A DNA stretch of 18,486 bases from Streptosporangiaceae bacterium (lineage in GTDB: Bacteria; Actinomycetota; Actinomycetes; Streptosporangiales; Streptosporangiaceae): the NCBI GenBank assembly GCA_030040815.1, contig JASHSZ010000493.1, forward strand, positions 1 through 18,486, in the 5' to 3' direction. Positions 1 through 8,341 of this stretch are shown one piece after another. Positions within the stretch are counted from its first letter, which is position 1; each line of letters begins with the position of its first letter. Below the pieces are notes generated by a model that saw nothing but the letters and a program-made list of their open reading frames with translations, did no database searches and was not told the origin of the DNA. The position numbers and the translations under genes are program-made.

Positions 1-386
1 GGAAGTTCTGCCATCGCGGCGCGCACCGCGTCCGCGCGGTCGATGTCGTCCACCGATGGCACGCCGTCGTGGGCGGCCGGATGCAGTGGCTCCGGCCAGT
101 CGGGCAGCAGCGCAGGCTCGTCGCGACGCCGCAGGCCGTGGCAGATGTTCGCGGTGATGCCCCCCAGCCAGGCGGCGAAGCGGTCGGGGTCGCGCAACTG
201 GCCCAGCCCGATGAACGCGCGCAGGAACGCCTCCTGCATGACGTCGTCGGTGTCGCTTGGATTCGCGCACAGCTGCCTGGCCCGCGCCCGGACCATGGGC
301 TGGTGCCGCTCGACGAGCAGCCGGAACGCCACCTGGTCGCCGTCGCGCGCCAGCAGGACAAGCTCACCGTCGCGGATGTCAGGCAT
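1..386 (-). CDS. ECF-type RNA polymerase sigma factor (C-terminus beyond window)
   Basis: Only the first 128 or so residues are in the window; the rest runs off the left edge. The protein begins MPDIRDGELVLLARDGDQVA and contains a recognisable sigma-70 region 2. This includes the helix around residues 12-45 with F-R-L-L-V-E-R-H, the DDVMQEAFLRAF core-binding/-10 helix at about 48-60, and FAAWLGGITANICHGLRRR at about 70-88. That pattern is characteristic of extracytoplasmic-function sigma factors, which direct RNA polymerase to a small regulon. Region 4 should lie outside the window. The ATG at 384-386 sits inside the last codons of the upstream gene (ATGCCTGA, 8 nt overlap), so translation is probably coupled. 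No zinc-binding anti-sigma gene is visible; it might lie further left. The family is clear; the ECF subgroup and target genes are not known. Confidence 0.85.
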   Translation of the reverse strand, partial: MPDIRDGELVLLARDGDQVAFRLLVERHQPMVRARARQLCANPSDTDDVMQEAFLRAFIGLGQLRDPDRFAAWLGGITANICHGLRRRDEPALLPDWPEPLHPAAHDGVPSVDDIDRADAVRAAMAEL

Positions 387-1446
387 CGTCGCGTCGCAGC
401 TCCGGGTTCCGCAGCCAGACTCGGCCGCTGCCGGTCAGGTTGATGCCGAACCGGATCATGTCGGCGTCTGCCGGAACCACGATGGAGATCTCGTCGCCGG
501 ACCAGTCCAAGCTGCCGGCCGCAACGACGACACGCTCCTGCTCGCGGTCGGGTTCCTTTCCGCGCCACAGAATCCGCAGGCACAGCCCGGCGCTCCCCGC
601 GACGTTCTCGGTGCGGAACTCCCCGTGGAACACCACCGGAGCGCCGCGGAAGTCGTCCGCGAAGACCGTCTGCATCAAGGCCCCGACGCCGGATGGCGCG
701 GGAACCGCCGACGACAGCTTCGCGCACGAGTCCTCGACCACCGCGGAATATTCGTCGGGAACAGGGCCGTACAGGAGCCATCGGTCCAGCCCGTCCGCGA
801 ACGCCATGTTCCGAGGCTCGAATCGAGGCCGCTCGCCGACACGCTCGACCGGGACGTCCAGGACGGTTGCCTCGCGACGAGCGCTCATGAAGTGCCCTCG
901 TCCGACCGGCTCATGGAACGGCGCGGCTGGGTCGTCACCCGGCACTGGCACGGCGAGCCGCTCCATCAGCGCGCTGTCGACCCGGACCGGTGCACCGGCG
1001 ACCACGGCCAATGTCAGCCCCTGGTCAAGGCGAGCCGTGACGTGCCTAGCACCGAGTTCGATTCGCGCGGCGCAGGTGTCGGCGTTCACCTCCTCGGGCG
1101 CCGTCGCGACCGGGTAGATCTCGACGCTGGTGACGCTCCCGCCTGCCGCATCCACCAGCCTCACGGCGAGTTCCTCGGGAGCGCGGGCCGTCGTCCAGAT
1201 GTCATCGGCCGGCCGATCTAGGAGGTCCTGTATCGAGATGTCACCTGGGCTAATCCGCCACACCCAGGCCGGCAGGGCCCGATGCCCAGCGTCGTCGGCG
1301 AGCACGATGAGGTACCCGGGCATGCCTTGCCGACCTCGCCGGGGGTCCGGCCTCGGCTCGCCGGTCACGACCACTCCCCACCGGGATTCCGCATGAGCGA
1401 CGCGGACCACGACAGCGTTCACACTGTCTAGTGTCCGCCGGACCAT
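379..1446 (-). CDS. BFN/DUF151-like domain protein with C-terminal jelly-roll-like domain
   Basis: A 355-residue protein with two parts. Residues about 8-165 resemble the bifunctional nuclease (BFN, DUF151) fold: HRALPAWVWRI at 55-65 matches the family's LPIW motif, and TARLDQGLTLAVVAGAPVRV at 137-156 lies where the family has D-x-R-P-S-D-A. Most of that signature is replaced here, so nuclease activity is doubtful. Residues about 208-351 (RFEPRNMAFADGLDRWLLYG to SGRVWLRNPELRR) resemble the carbohydrate-binding-module-like beta-sandwich found at the C-terminus of some regulators and secreted proteins. There is no signal peptide or membrane segment, so it is probably cytoplasmic. It is the first gene of a pair with the ECF sigma factor, whose ATG overlaps its stop. 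A regulatory or sensing role for that sigma factor is inference. The ATG at 1446 has no strong ribosome binding site; the GTG at codon 9 is an alternative. Confidence 0.72.
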   Translation of the reverse strand: MVRRTLDSVNAVVVRVAHAESRWGVVVTGEPRPDPRRGRQGMPGYLIVLADDAGHRALPAWVWRISPGDISIQDLLDRPADDIWTTARAPEELAVRLVDAAGGSVTSVEIYPVATAPEEVNADTCAARIELGARHVTARLDQGLTLAVVAGAPVRVDSALMERLAVPVPGDDPAAPFHEPVGRGHFMSARREATVLDVPVERVGERPRFEPRNMAFADGLDRWLLYGPVPDEYSAVVEDSCAKLSSAVPAPSGVGALMQTVFADDFRGAPVVFHGEFRTENVAGSAGLCLRILWRGKEPDREQERVVVAAGSLDWSGDEISIVVPADADMIRFGINLTGSGRVWLRNPELRRDDA

Positions 1447-1504
1447 CCGGCGTTACTCGCGCCCCGTCGTGAGGTTTGCCGGATTTATTCGGTAGTGGGG
1501 TCGG

Positions 1505-1533
1505 TTTGGTCGCCCGGCGGTCTGGACAACAAT
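1505..1533 (+). promoter_or_regulatory. Possible promoter of the GH15-FUSC pair
   Basis: TTTGGT (1505-1510), a 17 bp spacer and AACAAT (1528-1533) end 5 nt before the ATG at 1539. No Shine-Dalgarno sequence precedes that ATG, which fits a leaderless or near-leaderless transcript. The hexamers are weak matches, so this is tentative. Confidence 0.3.
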
Positions 1534-1538
1534 GCGGC

Positions 1539-3344
1539 ATGGTTGGGCGGTCTGGTTACCTCCCCGTGTCTGAGCACGGGCTGATCGGCGACCTGCACAC
1601 CGTGGCGCTGGTAGGGACCAACGGCACCATCGACTGGCATTGCAGCCCGTCTTTCGACGCTCCGAGCATCTTCGGGTCGCTTCTGGACCCGGACCGGGGC
1701 GGGTGCTTTGAACTGGCCGCTGCGGTGCCGGCCAAAACCGGGCAGTTCTACCTGCCCGACACCAACGTGCTGATCACTCGTTTCTCCACCGACGAGGGCG
1801 TAGGTGAGGTCCAGGACCTCATGCCGGTCGGCGGAGACCCGGAGTCGCAGCGGCACCGGCTGATCCGGCGGGTGCTGTGCGTGCGGGGGTCCATGCCGTT
1901 CCGGGCGCGAATCGCGCCGCGGTTTGGCTATGGGAATGACCCGCACACCCTCACTCAGACGCAGGCCGGCGTCATATTCGCGGCATCCAGCCTGACGGTG
2001 AGCCTGACCGCGACGGTGCCGGTCGAGCATGACGACCGCGACGTGACGGCCGATTTCACGCTGGCGGAGGGACAGTCGGCGGTATTCGCGCTGGACGAGG
2101 CGAGCGGCGGTGCCGCGCCACAGCCATGCCCTGGCGCGGAGGCAAGGGAACTGGGGGAGGCCACGATCGACTTCTGGCGCAGGTGGCTGCGCGCCTCGCA
2201 GTACCGAGGCAGGTGGCGGGAGACGGTGCAGCGCTCAGCCCTGACGCTCAAGCTGCTGACCTATGCGCCGACCGGTGCCATCGTGGCCGCGCCCACGACC
2301 AGCCTGCCTGAGCAAATTGGCGGGGAGCGCAACTGGGACTACCGGTATGTGTGGGTCCGCGACGCGGCGTTCTGTGTCTATGCGCTGCTGCGGCTCGGAT
2401 TCACCAGCGAGGCCGACGCATTCATGCAGTTCATCCTCGAGCAGGCCACCGTGAGCGAAGGAAGTCTCTCTGGCCCGGTGCAGGTGATGTACGGCATCGA
2501 CGGGCGCACCGAACTGCCCGAGCGGGAACTGCCTCATCTGGCCGGCTACCAGGGCTCGCGGCCCGTGCGGATCGGCAACGCCGCAGCCAAGCAGCTTCAG
2601 CTCGACATCTACGGCGAGCTGATGGACTCCGTTTACCTCTACGACCGCTGGCACCAGCCCATCTCCAGCGCCCGATGGGACGTGATCATCGCCCGGACGG
2701 ACTGGCTGTGCGACCACTGGGACCGGCCCGACGAAGGGATCTGGGAGACTCGTGGTGGCCCGAAGAAGTTCCTATACTCCCAGCTGATGTGCTGGGTCGG
2801 GCTGGAACGGGCGATCCGCCTGGCCGTGCGCCGCGGCCTGCCAGCGGACCTGGAGCGCTGGCGGGCGGCCCGCGATGCCATCTACCGGCGGATCATGGAC
2901 CGCGGCTGGTCAGCACGCTTGCAGGCGTTCGCCCAGTACGAAGGCGGCGATGTCCTGGACGCCTCCGTGTTGCTGATGCCGCTGGTCAAGTTCATCTCGC
3001 CGACCGACCCGAAGTGGCTGTCGACTCTCGACGCCCTGACCGCGAACCTTGTGTCGGACTCCCTCGTCTACCGATACGACCCGAAGGCTAGCCCCGACGG
3101 CGTCCGCGGCGAGGAAGGCACCTTCTCGGCGTGCTCGTTCTGGTACGTCGAGGCACTCACCCGCGCCGGGCGCCTTGAAGAGGCCAGGCTGGCGTTCGAG
3201 AAGATGCTCACGCACGCAAATCACCTTGGCCTGTACGCCGAGCAGATCGGCCGGACCGGCGATCAGCAAGGCAACTTTCCACAGGCGCTGACCCACCTCG
3301 CTCTCATCAGCGCCGCGTACAATCTCGACCGCGCTCTTGGCTGA
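1539..3344 (+). CDS. GH15 family glycoside hydrolase (trehalase/glucoamylase-like)
   Basis: A 601-residue cytoplasmic enzyme of glycoside hydrolase family 15. It hydrolyses alpha-glucosidic bonds with inversion; actinobacterial members include trehalases and glucan 1,4-alpha-glucosidases. The N-terminal beta-sandwich begins with the family hallmark SEHGLIGDLHTVALVGTNGT followed by IDWHC (11-35). The (alpha/alpha)6 catalytic domain starts near 215 and contains RNWDYRYVWVRDAAF (264-278), the general-acid loop PDEGIWETRGG (397-407) and the base loop HLGLYAEQIG (562-571, Glu568). All hallmark motifs are present and the length is normal. A TTG at 1476 would extend it by 21 residues. I prefer ATG 1539 because homologues begin just before Y-x-P-I/V, and the extension would add a TTA codon, rare in such genomes. 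Trehalose versus maltodextrin as substrate cannot be decided. The transporter gene follows after 2 nt. Confidence 0.9.
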   Translation: MVGRSGYLPVSEHGLIGDLHTVALVGTNGTIDWHCSPSFDAPSIFGSLLDPDRGGCFELAAAVPAKTGQFYLPDTNVLITRFSTDEGVGEVQDLMPVGGDPESQRHRLIRRVLCVRGSMPFRARIAPRFGYGNDPHTLTQTQAGVIFAASSLTVSLTATVPVEHDDRDVTADFTLAEGQSAVFALDEASGGAAPQPCPGAEARELGEATIDFWRRWLRASQYRGRWRETVQRSALTLKLLTYAPTGAIVAAPTTSLPEQIGGERNWDYRYVWVRDAAFCVYALLRLGFTSEADAFMQFILEQATVSEGSLSGPVQVMYGIDGRTELPERELPHLAGYQGSRPVRIGNAAAKQLQLDIYGELMDSVYLYDRWHQPISSARWDVIIARTDWLCDHWDRPDEGIWETRGGPKKFLYSQLMCWVGLERAIRLAVRRGLPADLERWRAARDAIYRRIMDRGWSARLQAFAQYEGGDVLDASVLLMPLVKFISPTDPKWLSTLDALTANLVSDSLVYRYDPKASPDGVRGEEGTFSACSFWYVEALTRAGRLEEARLAFEKMLTHANHLGLYAEQIGRTGDQQGNFPQALTHLALISAAYNLDRALG

Positions 3345-3346
3345 CA

Positions 3347-5569
3347 ATGGCCCACATGAACCCCCGGTCCTGGTGGCCGCCACGGGGGGCCGGCCTGACA
3401 TGGTCGGTGCCCGCGGCCCTGCGCGCGGCACGCGCGGTACTCGTCATCCCGACCGTGTTCGCGCTCTCGCTCAAGGTCATCGGCGATGCGCAGCTGACCC
3501 TGTTCGCCGTGTTCGGCTGCTTCGGGACGCTCGTCCTGACCGCTTTCGGCGGCGGCAGACGGGAAAAGGCGATCGCGCATCTGGGCCTTGCTGTCGCGGG
3601 GAGCGTGACGCTGACGCTGGGGACGCTGCTGAGCAGCACGGCGTGGCTTGCCGCCGTGGGCGCGATCCCCGTGGCATTCGCCGTGTTCGCGGCGGGCTCG
3701 GTCGGTCCCAACGCCGCGGCCGGCGTCAACGCGTGCCTGCTGATTTTCGTGCTGCCGGTCGCATCGAGCGGATTTGTGAGCACGCTGCCGTCGCGCCTCG
3801 CAGGCTGGTGGCTCGCGTCGGCTGCCAGCACGCTGGCAGTGGTGCTGCTGGCGTCGAAGCCCCCGGGCGACCGGCTGCGGGCGCAGACCGCCGCGATGGC
3901 CAGCACCTTGGCCAGCTACCTCGACGCGGCGCGCCACGGTGCCGTCACCGGGACCGATCAGCAGGACGTCTCGGACGCCAGGCGCGACTTGCAGGACGCG
4001 TTCGTCGCCACGCCGTACCGGCCGATAGGGCTGGCCAGCGCCGACGAAGCCGTCGCCAACCTGGTCCACCTGCTGGAGTGGTGCGCGGAACTCATGACCG
4101 AGGCGCCTGATGGCTACATGGACCTGTCGGCCGCCGCGGAGGCTGACAGGGAGTTGCTGGCTCTGTACGCCGACGGCCTTCGCCGGGTGGCGGCGGTCTT
4201 GTCCGGCAAGCACGTCACCATGAACGCCGAGCAGATCTGGCAGGCGCGCCTCGCCAGCACCGCGCGCCTGCAGCAGCTATCCCACGATCCGGTAACCGGC
4301 GTGCAGACCGCCACCAAAGCCTTCCGCGCCCAGGCTCTCGGTGGCGCCGTCGCGGCGGCGATGAGCGAGGCGATGGTCGCTGCGCGGCTGTCTAAGCCGG
4401 CCGCCCTCACCTCGGAACGCCGGCGCTGGCTGGCCGGCCTGCCGGACGGCGAGGCCGACGACCAGCCATCCTGGGTCGGCAACCCGGAGCGGCTTGCTGG
4501 GATAGTCGCCGCAGACGCCAGCCTGCGGTCTGTGTGGGTTGTCAACAGCCTGCGCGGCGCTATCGCGATAGCCGCCGCGGTAGCGGTAGCCAAGGTCAGC
4601 GGCGTGGAGCACGCGTTCTGGGTGGTTCTCGGCACATTGGCGGTGCTGCGCACGAGCGCGACGGCCACCGGCGCGACGGCGGTGCGAGCCCTGGTCGGGA
4701 CGGCCGTCGGCTTCGTCGTGGGCGCCGCGCTACTGGTAGCCATCGGCACCAACCCGACCACCCTGTGGATCATCCTTCCATTCGCCGTTCTCGTGACCGC
4801 GTACACGCCAGGGACCGCCCCGTTCGCGGTCGGTCAGGCAGCCTTCACGATCTTCCTCGTCGTCTTGTTCAACCTGCTGATGCCGGCCGGCTGGATCGTC
4901 GGGCTGCTGCGCGTCGAGGACGTCGCGATCGGCTGCGGGGTCAGTCTGGCGGTGGGCTTTCTGTTCTGGCCACGCGGCGTCGCATCAGTCATGGGCGACA
5001 ACCTCGCCGACGCGTTCCGGGCGGGAGCGTCCTACCTCCGTGAGGCGGTGGACTGGGCACTGGGAATCCGGTCGGCCCGGCCGACCCGTGCGGTCACGGC
5101 CATCGCGGCCGGCGCGCGGCTGGACGACGCTGTCCGAGGTTACCTAACCGAGCAGGGCTCCAAGCGGCTGACAAAAACCGACCTATGGGCGCTGGTCGGC
5201 GCGACGCTGCAACTGCAGCTCACCGCGCACTCGATAGCGAGCCTGCCGGCCAGGACCGAGCCGCATGACGACGACCACGGGCTGCACGCCGCGCTGGGCC
5301 GTCAGGTGTCCGGCCTGGCCCATTTCTACGAAGGGCTGGCCGCACAGGTGGGCAGGCCACCCAGGACAGCGACCGAGACGGCCCTGGTGCCGCTACCACC
5401 GAGCGCCGTCGCCGCTGACGCAAGCGCGCTGTGCGGCGGACCAGGAGCCTACCGGGAAGACGCGCTGTGGGTCGGCCTGCACCTCGACCGCCTGGAAAGA
5501 CACGCCGCAGACGTGACCGGCCCCGCCTCGCGGCTGGCGGCCCTGCGTCGCAGGCCCTGGTGGCGCTAG
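3347..5569 (+). CDS. FUSC family membrane protein (fusaric acid resistance/aromatic acid exporter-like)
   Basis: A 740-residue protein with the duplicated layout of FUSC/YccS/AaeB-type transporters. Six hydrophobic segments lie at about 24-170 (for example VLVIPTVFALSL and LLIFVLPVASSGFV). A long soluble region runs from about 170 to 395. A second membrane block at about 395-545 holds the FUSC_2-type signature: SLRGAIAIAAAVAVA, HAFWVVLGTLAVLRTSATAT, RALVGTAVGFVVGAALLV and ending FLFWPRG. A soluble tail of about 190 residues follows. Family members export aromatic carboxylates or other small compounds with a partner periplasmic protein in Gram-negatives; actinobacterial substrates are largely unknown. 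The ATG is 2 nt after the GH15 stop, so the two are surely cotranscribed and probably coupled. A second ATG lies at 3356. Family assignment is firm; substrate is not. Confidence 0.85.
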   Translation: MAHMNPRSWWPPRGAGLTWSVPAALRAARAVLVIPTVFALSLKVIGDAQLTLFAVFGCFGTLVLTAFGGGRREKAIAHLGLAVAGSVTLTLGTLLSSTAWLAAVGAIPVAFAVFAAGSVGPNAAAGVNACLLIFVLPVASSGFVSTLPSRLAGWWLASAASTLAVVLLASKPPGDRLRAQTAAMASTLASYLDAARHGAVTGTDQQDVSDARRDLQDAFVATPYRPIGLASADEAVANLVHLLEWCAELMTEAPDGYMDLSAAAEADRELLALYADGLRRVAAVLSGKHVTMNAEQIWQARLASTARLQQLSHDPVTGVQTATKAFRAQALGGAVAAAMSEAMVAARLSKPAALTSERRRWLAGLPDGEADDQPSWVGNPERLAGIVAADASLRSVWVVNSLRGAIAIAAAVAVAKVSGVEHAFWVVLGTLAVLRTSATATGATAVRALVGTAVGFVVGAALLVAIGTNPTTLWIILPFAVLVTAYTPGTAPFAVGQAAFTIFLVVLFNLLMPAGWIVGLLRVEDVAIGCGVSLAVGFLFWPRGVASVMGDNLADAFRAGASYLREAVDWALGIRSARPTRAVTAIAAGARLDDAVRGYLTEQGSKRLTKTDLWALVGATLQLQLTAHSIASLPARTEPHDDDHGLHAALGRQVSGLAHFYEGLAAQVGRPPRTATETALVPLPPSAVAADASALCGGPGAYREDALWVGLHLDRLERHAADVTGPASRLAALRRRPWWR

Positions 5570-5735
5570 CGGTCAGCATTGACTGCCGAAACGCCCGCAG
5601 CCTAGCCAGGTGCTCGGCTGAGTCGCTGTGGCGCCGGCCTTCACGACCGTGTGGGACTTGGGACATATTGCTAGCTGGCATCGCGTGCAAGAGCAGATGT
5701 CGTCAGTCAGCGACCGTAGATAGGCGGAGCCCACC
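5570..5735. other. Intergenic gap without identifiable gene
   Basis: A 166-base gap between FUSC and the dehydrogenase gene. I find no strong hairpin terminator. An AGGCGG-like ribosome binding site (about 5723-5728) precedes the ATG at 5736. No confident promoter hexamer pair was found. Confidence 0.5.
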
Positions 5736-6848
5736 ATGACGGCTGAGGTTCGTGACGAGCGCACACCGTCAAAACCTGAGACCGTCGAGTTGCAGTCAGT
5801 GCCCGGCTTCATCGTGTTCGATCTGCCAGGCGCCCAGACTTCGGCCGGCGGAACGCGCTTGGCCCCGGACGTCACGGTGGCCGAGGTTGCCCTGCTAGCG
5901 CGCGCGATGACCTACAAGTACGCGACTTTCGGCGCGCAGGTCGGCGGCGCGAAGGCGGGCGTCGTCGGCGACCCTCGCGATCGGACCGACAGAGCCGCGC
6001 GGATGGCCCGCTATTGCGCGGAAATAAGCCCGCTGGTCCAGGCGGGCCGGTTTCTGACCGGTCCGGATATGGGAACGTTCGAGGCGGACTTCGCGGCGCT
6101 GCGCGAGCATCGTGCGGCACCCGGTGCGATGAGCGCTGTCGTAGATGGCGTGCCCTTCGAGGATCTGCTGACCGGGTACGGCGTCGCGGTGGCGGCGGAG
6201 ACGACTCTGCACGCCACTGCGGGCGGGGACTGGGACGGGCGCTCGGCCGCGATCGAAGGCTTCGGGAAGGTCGGCGGTGGCGTGGCGCGCGAGGTTACCC
6301 GGCGCGGCGGGCGCGTCGTTGCCTTGTCCACGGTCGCCGGAAGCATCGCGGATCCGTCCGGGCTTGACATCGAGCGGCTGCTGGAACTGCGCAGCCGCCA
6401 CGGTGACGACTGCATTACACGGTACGGTCGGCCCGTCGCAGCGCCGCCCGAGCTCTTCAACGCCGAGGCCGATGTCATCGTCCCCGGCGCGCGCCCAGGC
6501 GTCATCAGCAGTCAGGTCGCACGGTCACTAGCACCGGCTGTGCGCGTCATTGCGCCGGCTGCCAACGTGCCCTACACACGACGGGGAGCAGAAGTGCTGC
6601 ACGGCCGGGCGATCGCTGCGCTGCCCGACTTCGTGTGCAACGCAGGCGCCGTGCTCGGCTATCGATCAGCTCCCGAGGACACGACTGCTCAGGTCCTCGC
6701 GGCAGTGGCCAGCAGAATCACCGAGATGATCTCGGCGGTGCTGAGCCACCCGAGCGGACCCCTCATCGGCGCGTGCGACCGCGCGGCCGCGTTTCTGCGC
6801 AGCTGGTGGGGAGAGCCGCCCGCCCCGCCGTTCGCGGCCGGAAATTAG
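5736..6848 (+). CDS. Glu/Leu/Phe/Val dehydrogenase family protein
   Basis: A 370-residue member of the ELFV amino-acid dehydrogenase family, which deaminates an L-amino acid to the 2-oxo acid with NAD(P)+. The substrate-binding domain carries both expected lysines, Lys61 in MTYKYATFG and Lys73 in GGAKAGV, 12 residues apart as in leucine dehydrogenase. The catalytic aspartate lies in LTGPDMGT (Asp111). A Rossmann domain follows with EGFGKVGGGVAREVTRRGG (about 174-192), IVPGARPGVIS, and PDFVCNAGAVLGY near 308-320, matching the family's PD-x-x-NAGGV. The usual E-G-A-N-x-P-x-T stretch is APAANVPYT here. Its length is close to leucine/phenylalanine dehydrogenases and shorter than glutamate dehydrogenases. 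An AGGCGG site precedes the ATG. The substrate is unknown. The stop overlaps the stop of the opposing gene by 3 nt. Confidence 0.85.
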   Translation: MTAEVRDERTPSKPETVELQSVPGFIVFDLPGAQTSAGGTRLAPDVTVAEVALLARAMTYKYATFGAQVGGAKAGVVGDPRDRTDRAARMARYCAEISPLVQAGRFLTGPDMGTFEADFAALREHRAAPGAMSAVVDGVPFEDLLTGYGVAVAAETTLHATAGGDWDGRSAAIEGFGKVGGGVAREVTRRGGRVVALSTVAGSIADPSGLDIERLLELRSRHGDDCITRYGRPVAAPPELFNAEADVIVPGARPGVISSQVARSLAPAVRVIAPAANVPYTRRGAEVLHGRAIAALPDFVCNAGAVLGYRSAPEDTTAQVLAAVASRITEMISAVLSHPSGPLIGACDRAAAFLRSWWGEPPAPPFAAGN

Positions 6849-8170
6849 GTCACCGAGGCGACCGCCCGATGGGTAGGTCTCACGGCCGGCCCGCGCATCC
6901 CGACCGCGGCGTACAGCAGAAGGGCCGCGGCGAAGAACACGTAGGCGCTGCCCACCACCTGCTCCCAGCCGGGCCAGGCCAGCTCCCGCAGGTCGCCGCG
7001 GGGGAACCACCACTGCGGCCCGGCGAAGAACAGCGCGATCCCGAGGGCCGTCGCGGCTGCCGGGCCGGGGGCCCGGTGCCGCAGCGTCGCGTCTGCCAGG
7101 GCGAGCAAGGCCGGAACGCACCACACCCACTGGTGTGACCAGGAGACCGGCGAGATCAGCAGGGCGGCCAGCGCATTGAGGGACAGCGCGAGACAGTACT
7201 GGTTGACCGCCAGCGCACGACTCATGCCACGCCAGGCCGCGCTGATGACGATGACGGCCGCGACCGCCCAGGCCGCAGTCACCGCGGGGTGGCTGATTCC
7301 GAGCCGGTCCAGGACGCCGAGGATGCTCTGGTTGGCGGCGTATGCCAGGCCGCCAATCCGGCTGACATCGAACACGGTCTTCGTCCAGTACTGCACGGAG
7401 TCATGCCAGGCCACCAGGAAGCCCGCGCCGGTGGCGACCAGGAAGGACGCCACCGCAGTGCCGGCCGCCCGCCAGTCCCGCCGCACCACGAAATACAGCA
7501 CAAACGCCGCCGGCGTCAGCTTGACCGCCGCCGCAATGCCGATGAGGCAGCCACGCGGCCACCGAATTGCAGCCGAGGGCGTCAGGCAGTCGAGCGCCAC
7601 AAGCGCCATCAGCACGATGTTGATCTGCCCGTATGCGAGATCGTTGCGGACCGGCTCGAGAAGCAGCGTCGGCGGCAGCAGCCACCAGACGGCCCAGCTC
7701 GCCCGGCCTGCCCAGGCGGACGGCTGCTCGGCTGGCCCGTTCATGCTGCGCAGGCAAACCCGCAGCACCAGCGCCAGCAGGCCAACAGAGACCAAGGTCA
7801 GGCCGGCGCTCGCTACTGCCATCGGGACGAGTGCCAGCGGGGACAGGAAGACCGCCGCCAGCGGCGGATAGGTGAACGGCAGCTTGGAGCCAGACATCGT
7901 GAGCGGCAGCCGGCCGTAGAGGTACCTGCCGTCGAGCCAGGCTCGGCTGCCAATCCGGTACACGTCCAGATCGATCCGGTACGGGCCGAACGCCATTCCG
8001 TGCCCGTGCGGGAAGGCGACGAACAGCGCTACGCAGGTGAGGTTGGCGGCGATGAGTGCGAGCCGGCCACCGAGGGTAGCGGGACGGCGGAGCAACGGGA
8101 CCTTAAGTCGTATCCCCCTCGGCTCGGGCGCGCACGCCACCGCGGTCATGCCGCTCGTGTCATCGTTCAT
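6845..8170 (-). CDS. GT87/DUF2029 family polyprenyl-phosphate-mannose-type glycosyltransferase
   Basis: A 441-residue integral membrane protein of the GT-C superfamily. Family members such as mycobacterial PimE and related alpha-(1,2)-mannosyltransferases move mannose from polyprenyl-phosphate-mannose to lipid or glycan acceptors on the outer face of the membrane. Visible signatures are an N-terminal membrane segment (about 34-53), the first-loop acidic motif DLDVYR (67-72) with the likely catalytic Asp, FTYPPLAAVFLSPLA (99-113), LAYGQINIVLMALVALD, AAAVKLTPAAFVLYF, ANQSILGVL and SPVSWSHQWVW. About ten hydrophobic segments are evident. AGAAGG on the minus strand lies 9 nt before the ATG at 8170; an internal ATG at codon 8 is possible. 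It stands alone between a terminator hairpin and a convergent gene. The exact glycan product cannot be inferred. Confidence 0.85.
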   Translation of the reverse strand: MNDDTSGMTAVACAPEPRGIRLKVPLLRRPATLGGRLALIAANLTCVALFVAFPHGHGMAFGPYRIDLDVYRIGSRAWLDGRYLYGRLPLTMSGSKLPFTYPPLAAVFLSPLALVPMAVASAGLTLVSVGLLALVLRVCLRSMNGPAEQPSAWAGRASWAVWWLLPPTLLLEPVRNDLAYGQINIVLMALVALDCLTPSAAIRWPRGCLIGIAAAVKLTPAAFVLYFVVRRDWRAAGTAVASFLVATGAGFLVAWHDSVQYWTKTVFDVSRIGGLAYAANQSILGVLDRLGISHPAVTAAWAVAAVIVISAAWRGMSRALAVNQYCLALSLNALAALLISPVSWSHQWVWCVPALLALADATLRHRAPGPAAATALGIALFFAGPQWWFPRGDLRELAWPGWEQVVGSAYVFFAAALLLYAAVGMRGPAVRPTHRAVASVT

Positions 8171-8275
8171 AGTGGTCGCCTTCTCGCCCCCGAACTCAGC
8201 AGACGGCCCAGCAGGTTTCAGACCTTTCTACCCCTTTTCGCCGCTCGTGGCAGCATCCCAGGCCCTCACGATGCT

Positions 8276-8296
8276 AACCGTGCCGCTGGCACGGCT
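8276..8296 (-). terminator. Hairpin terminator downstream of the monooxygenase gene
   Basis: CCGTGCC-GCT-GGCACGG (8278-8294) is a perfect 7 bp stem with a 3 nt loop. Read on the minus strand, the stem extends by one G-U and one A-U pair. It starts about 45 nt past the minus-strand stop at 8342 and precedes the GT87 gene, so it probably separates the two units. No U-run follows, as is common in actinomycetes. Confidence 0.6.
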
Positions 8297-8341
8297 CGGT
8301 CCGGTGGGAGCTCGGCCGGCTCGCGTGTCCTTGATCGCCGC

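Noticed and set aside
43..1221. Long plus-strand open frame (392 residues) opposite the BFN-like gene
   Set aside because: Antisense shadow of a high-GC gene: Arg/Pro/Ser-rich with no domain, while the minus strand shows a recognisable fold and coupled neighbour.
1476..1538. TTG start extending the GH15 protein by 21 residues
   Set aside because: The extension is not family-like and includes a TTA codon; ATG 1539 fits the conserved N-terminus.
3263..4213. Minus-strand open frame of 316 residues
   Set aside because: Shadow of the FUSC gene; low-complexity Arg/Gln/His composition.
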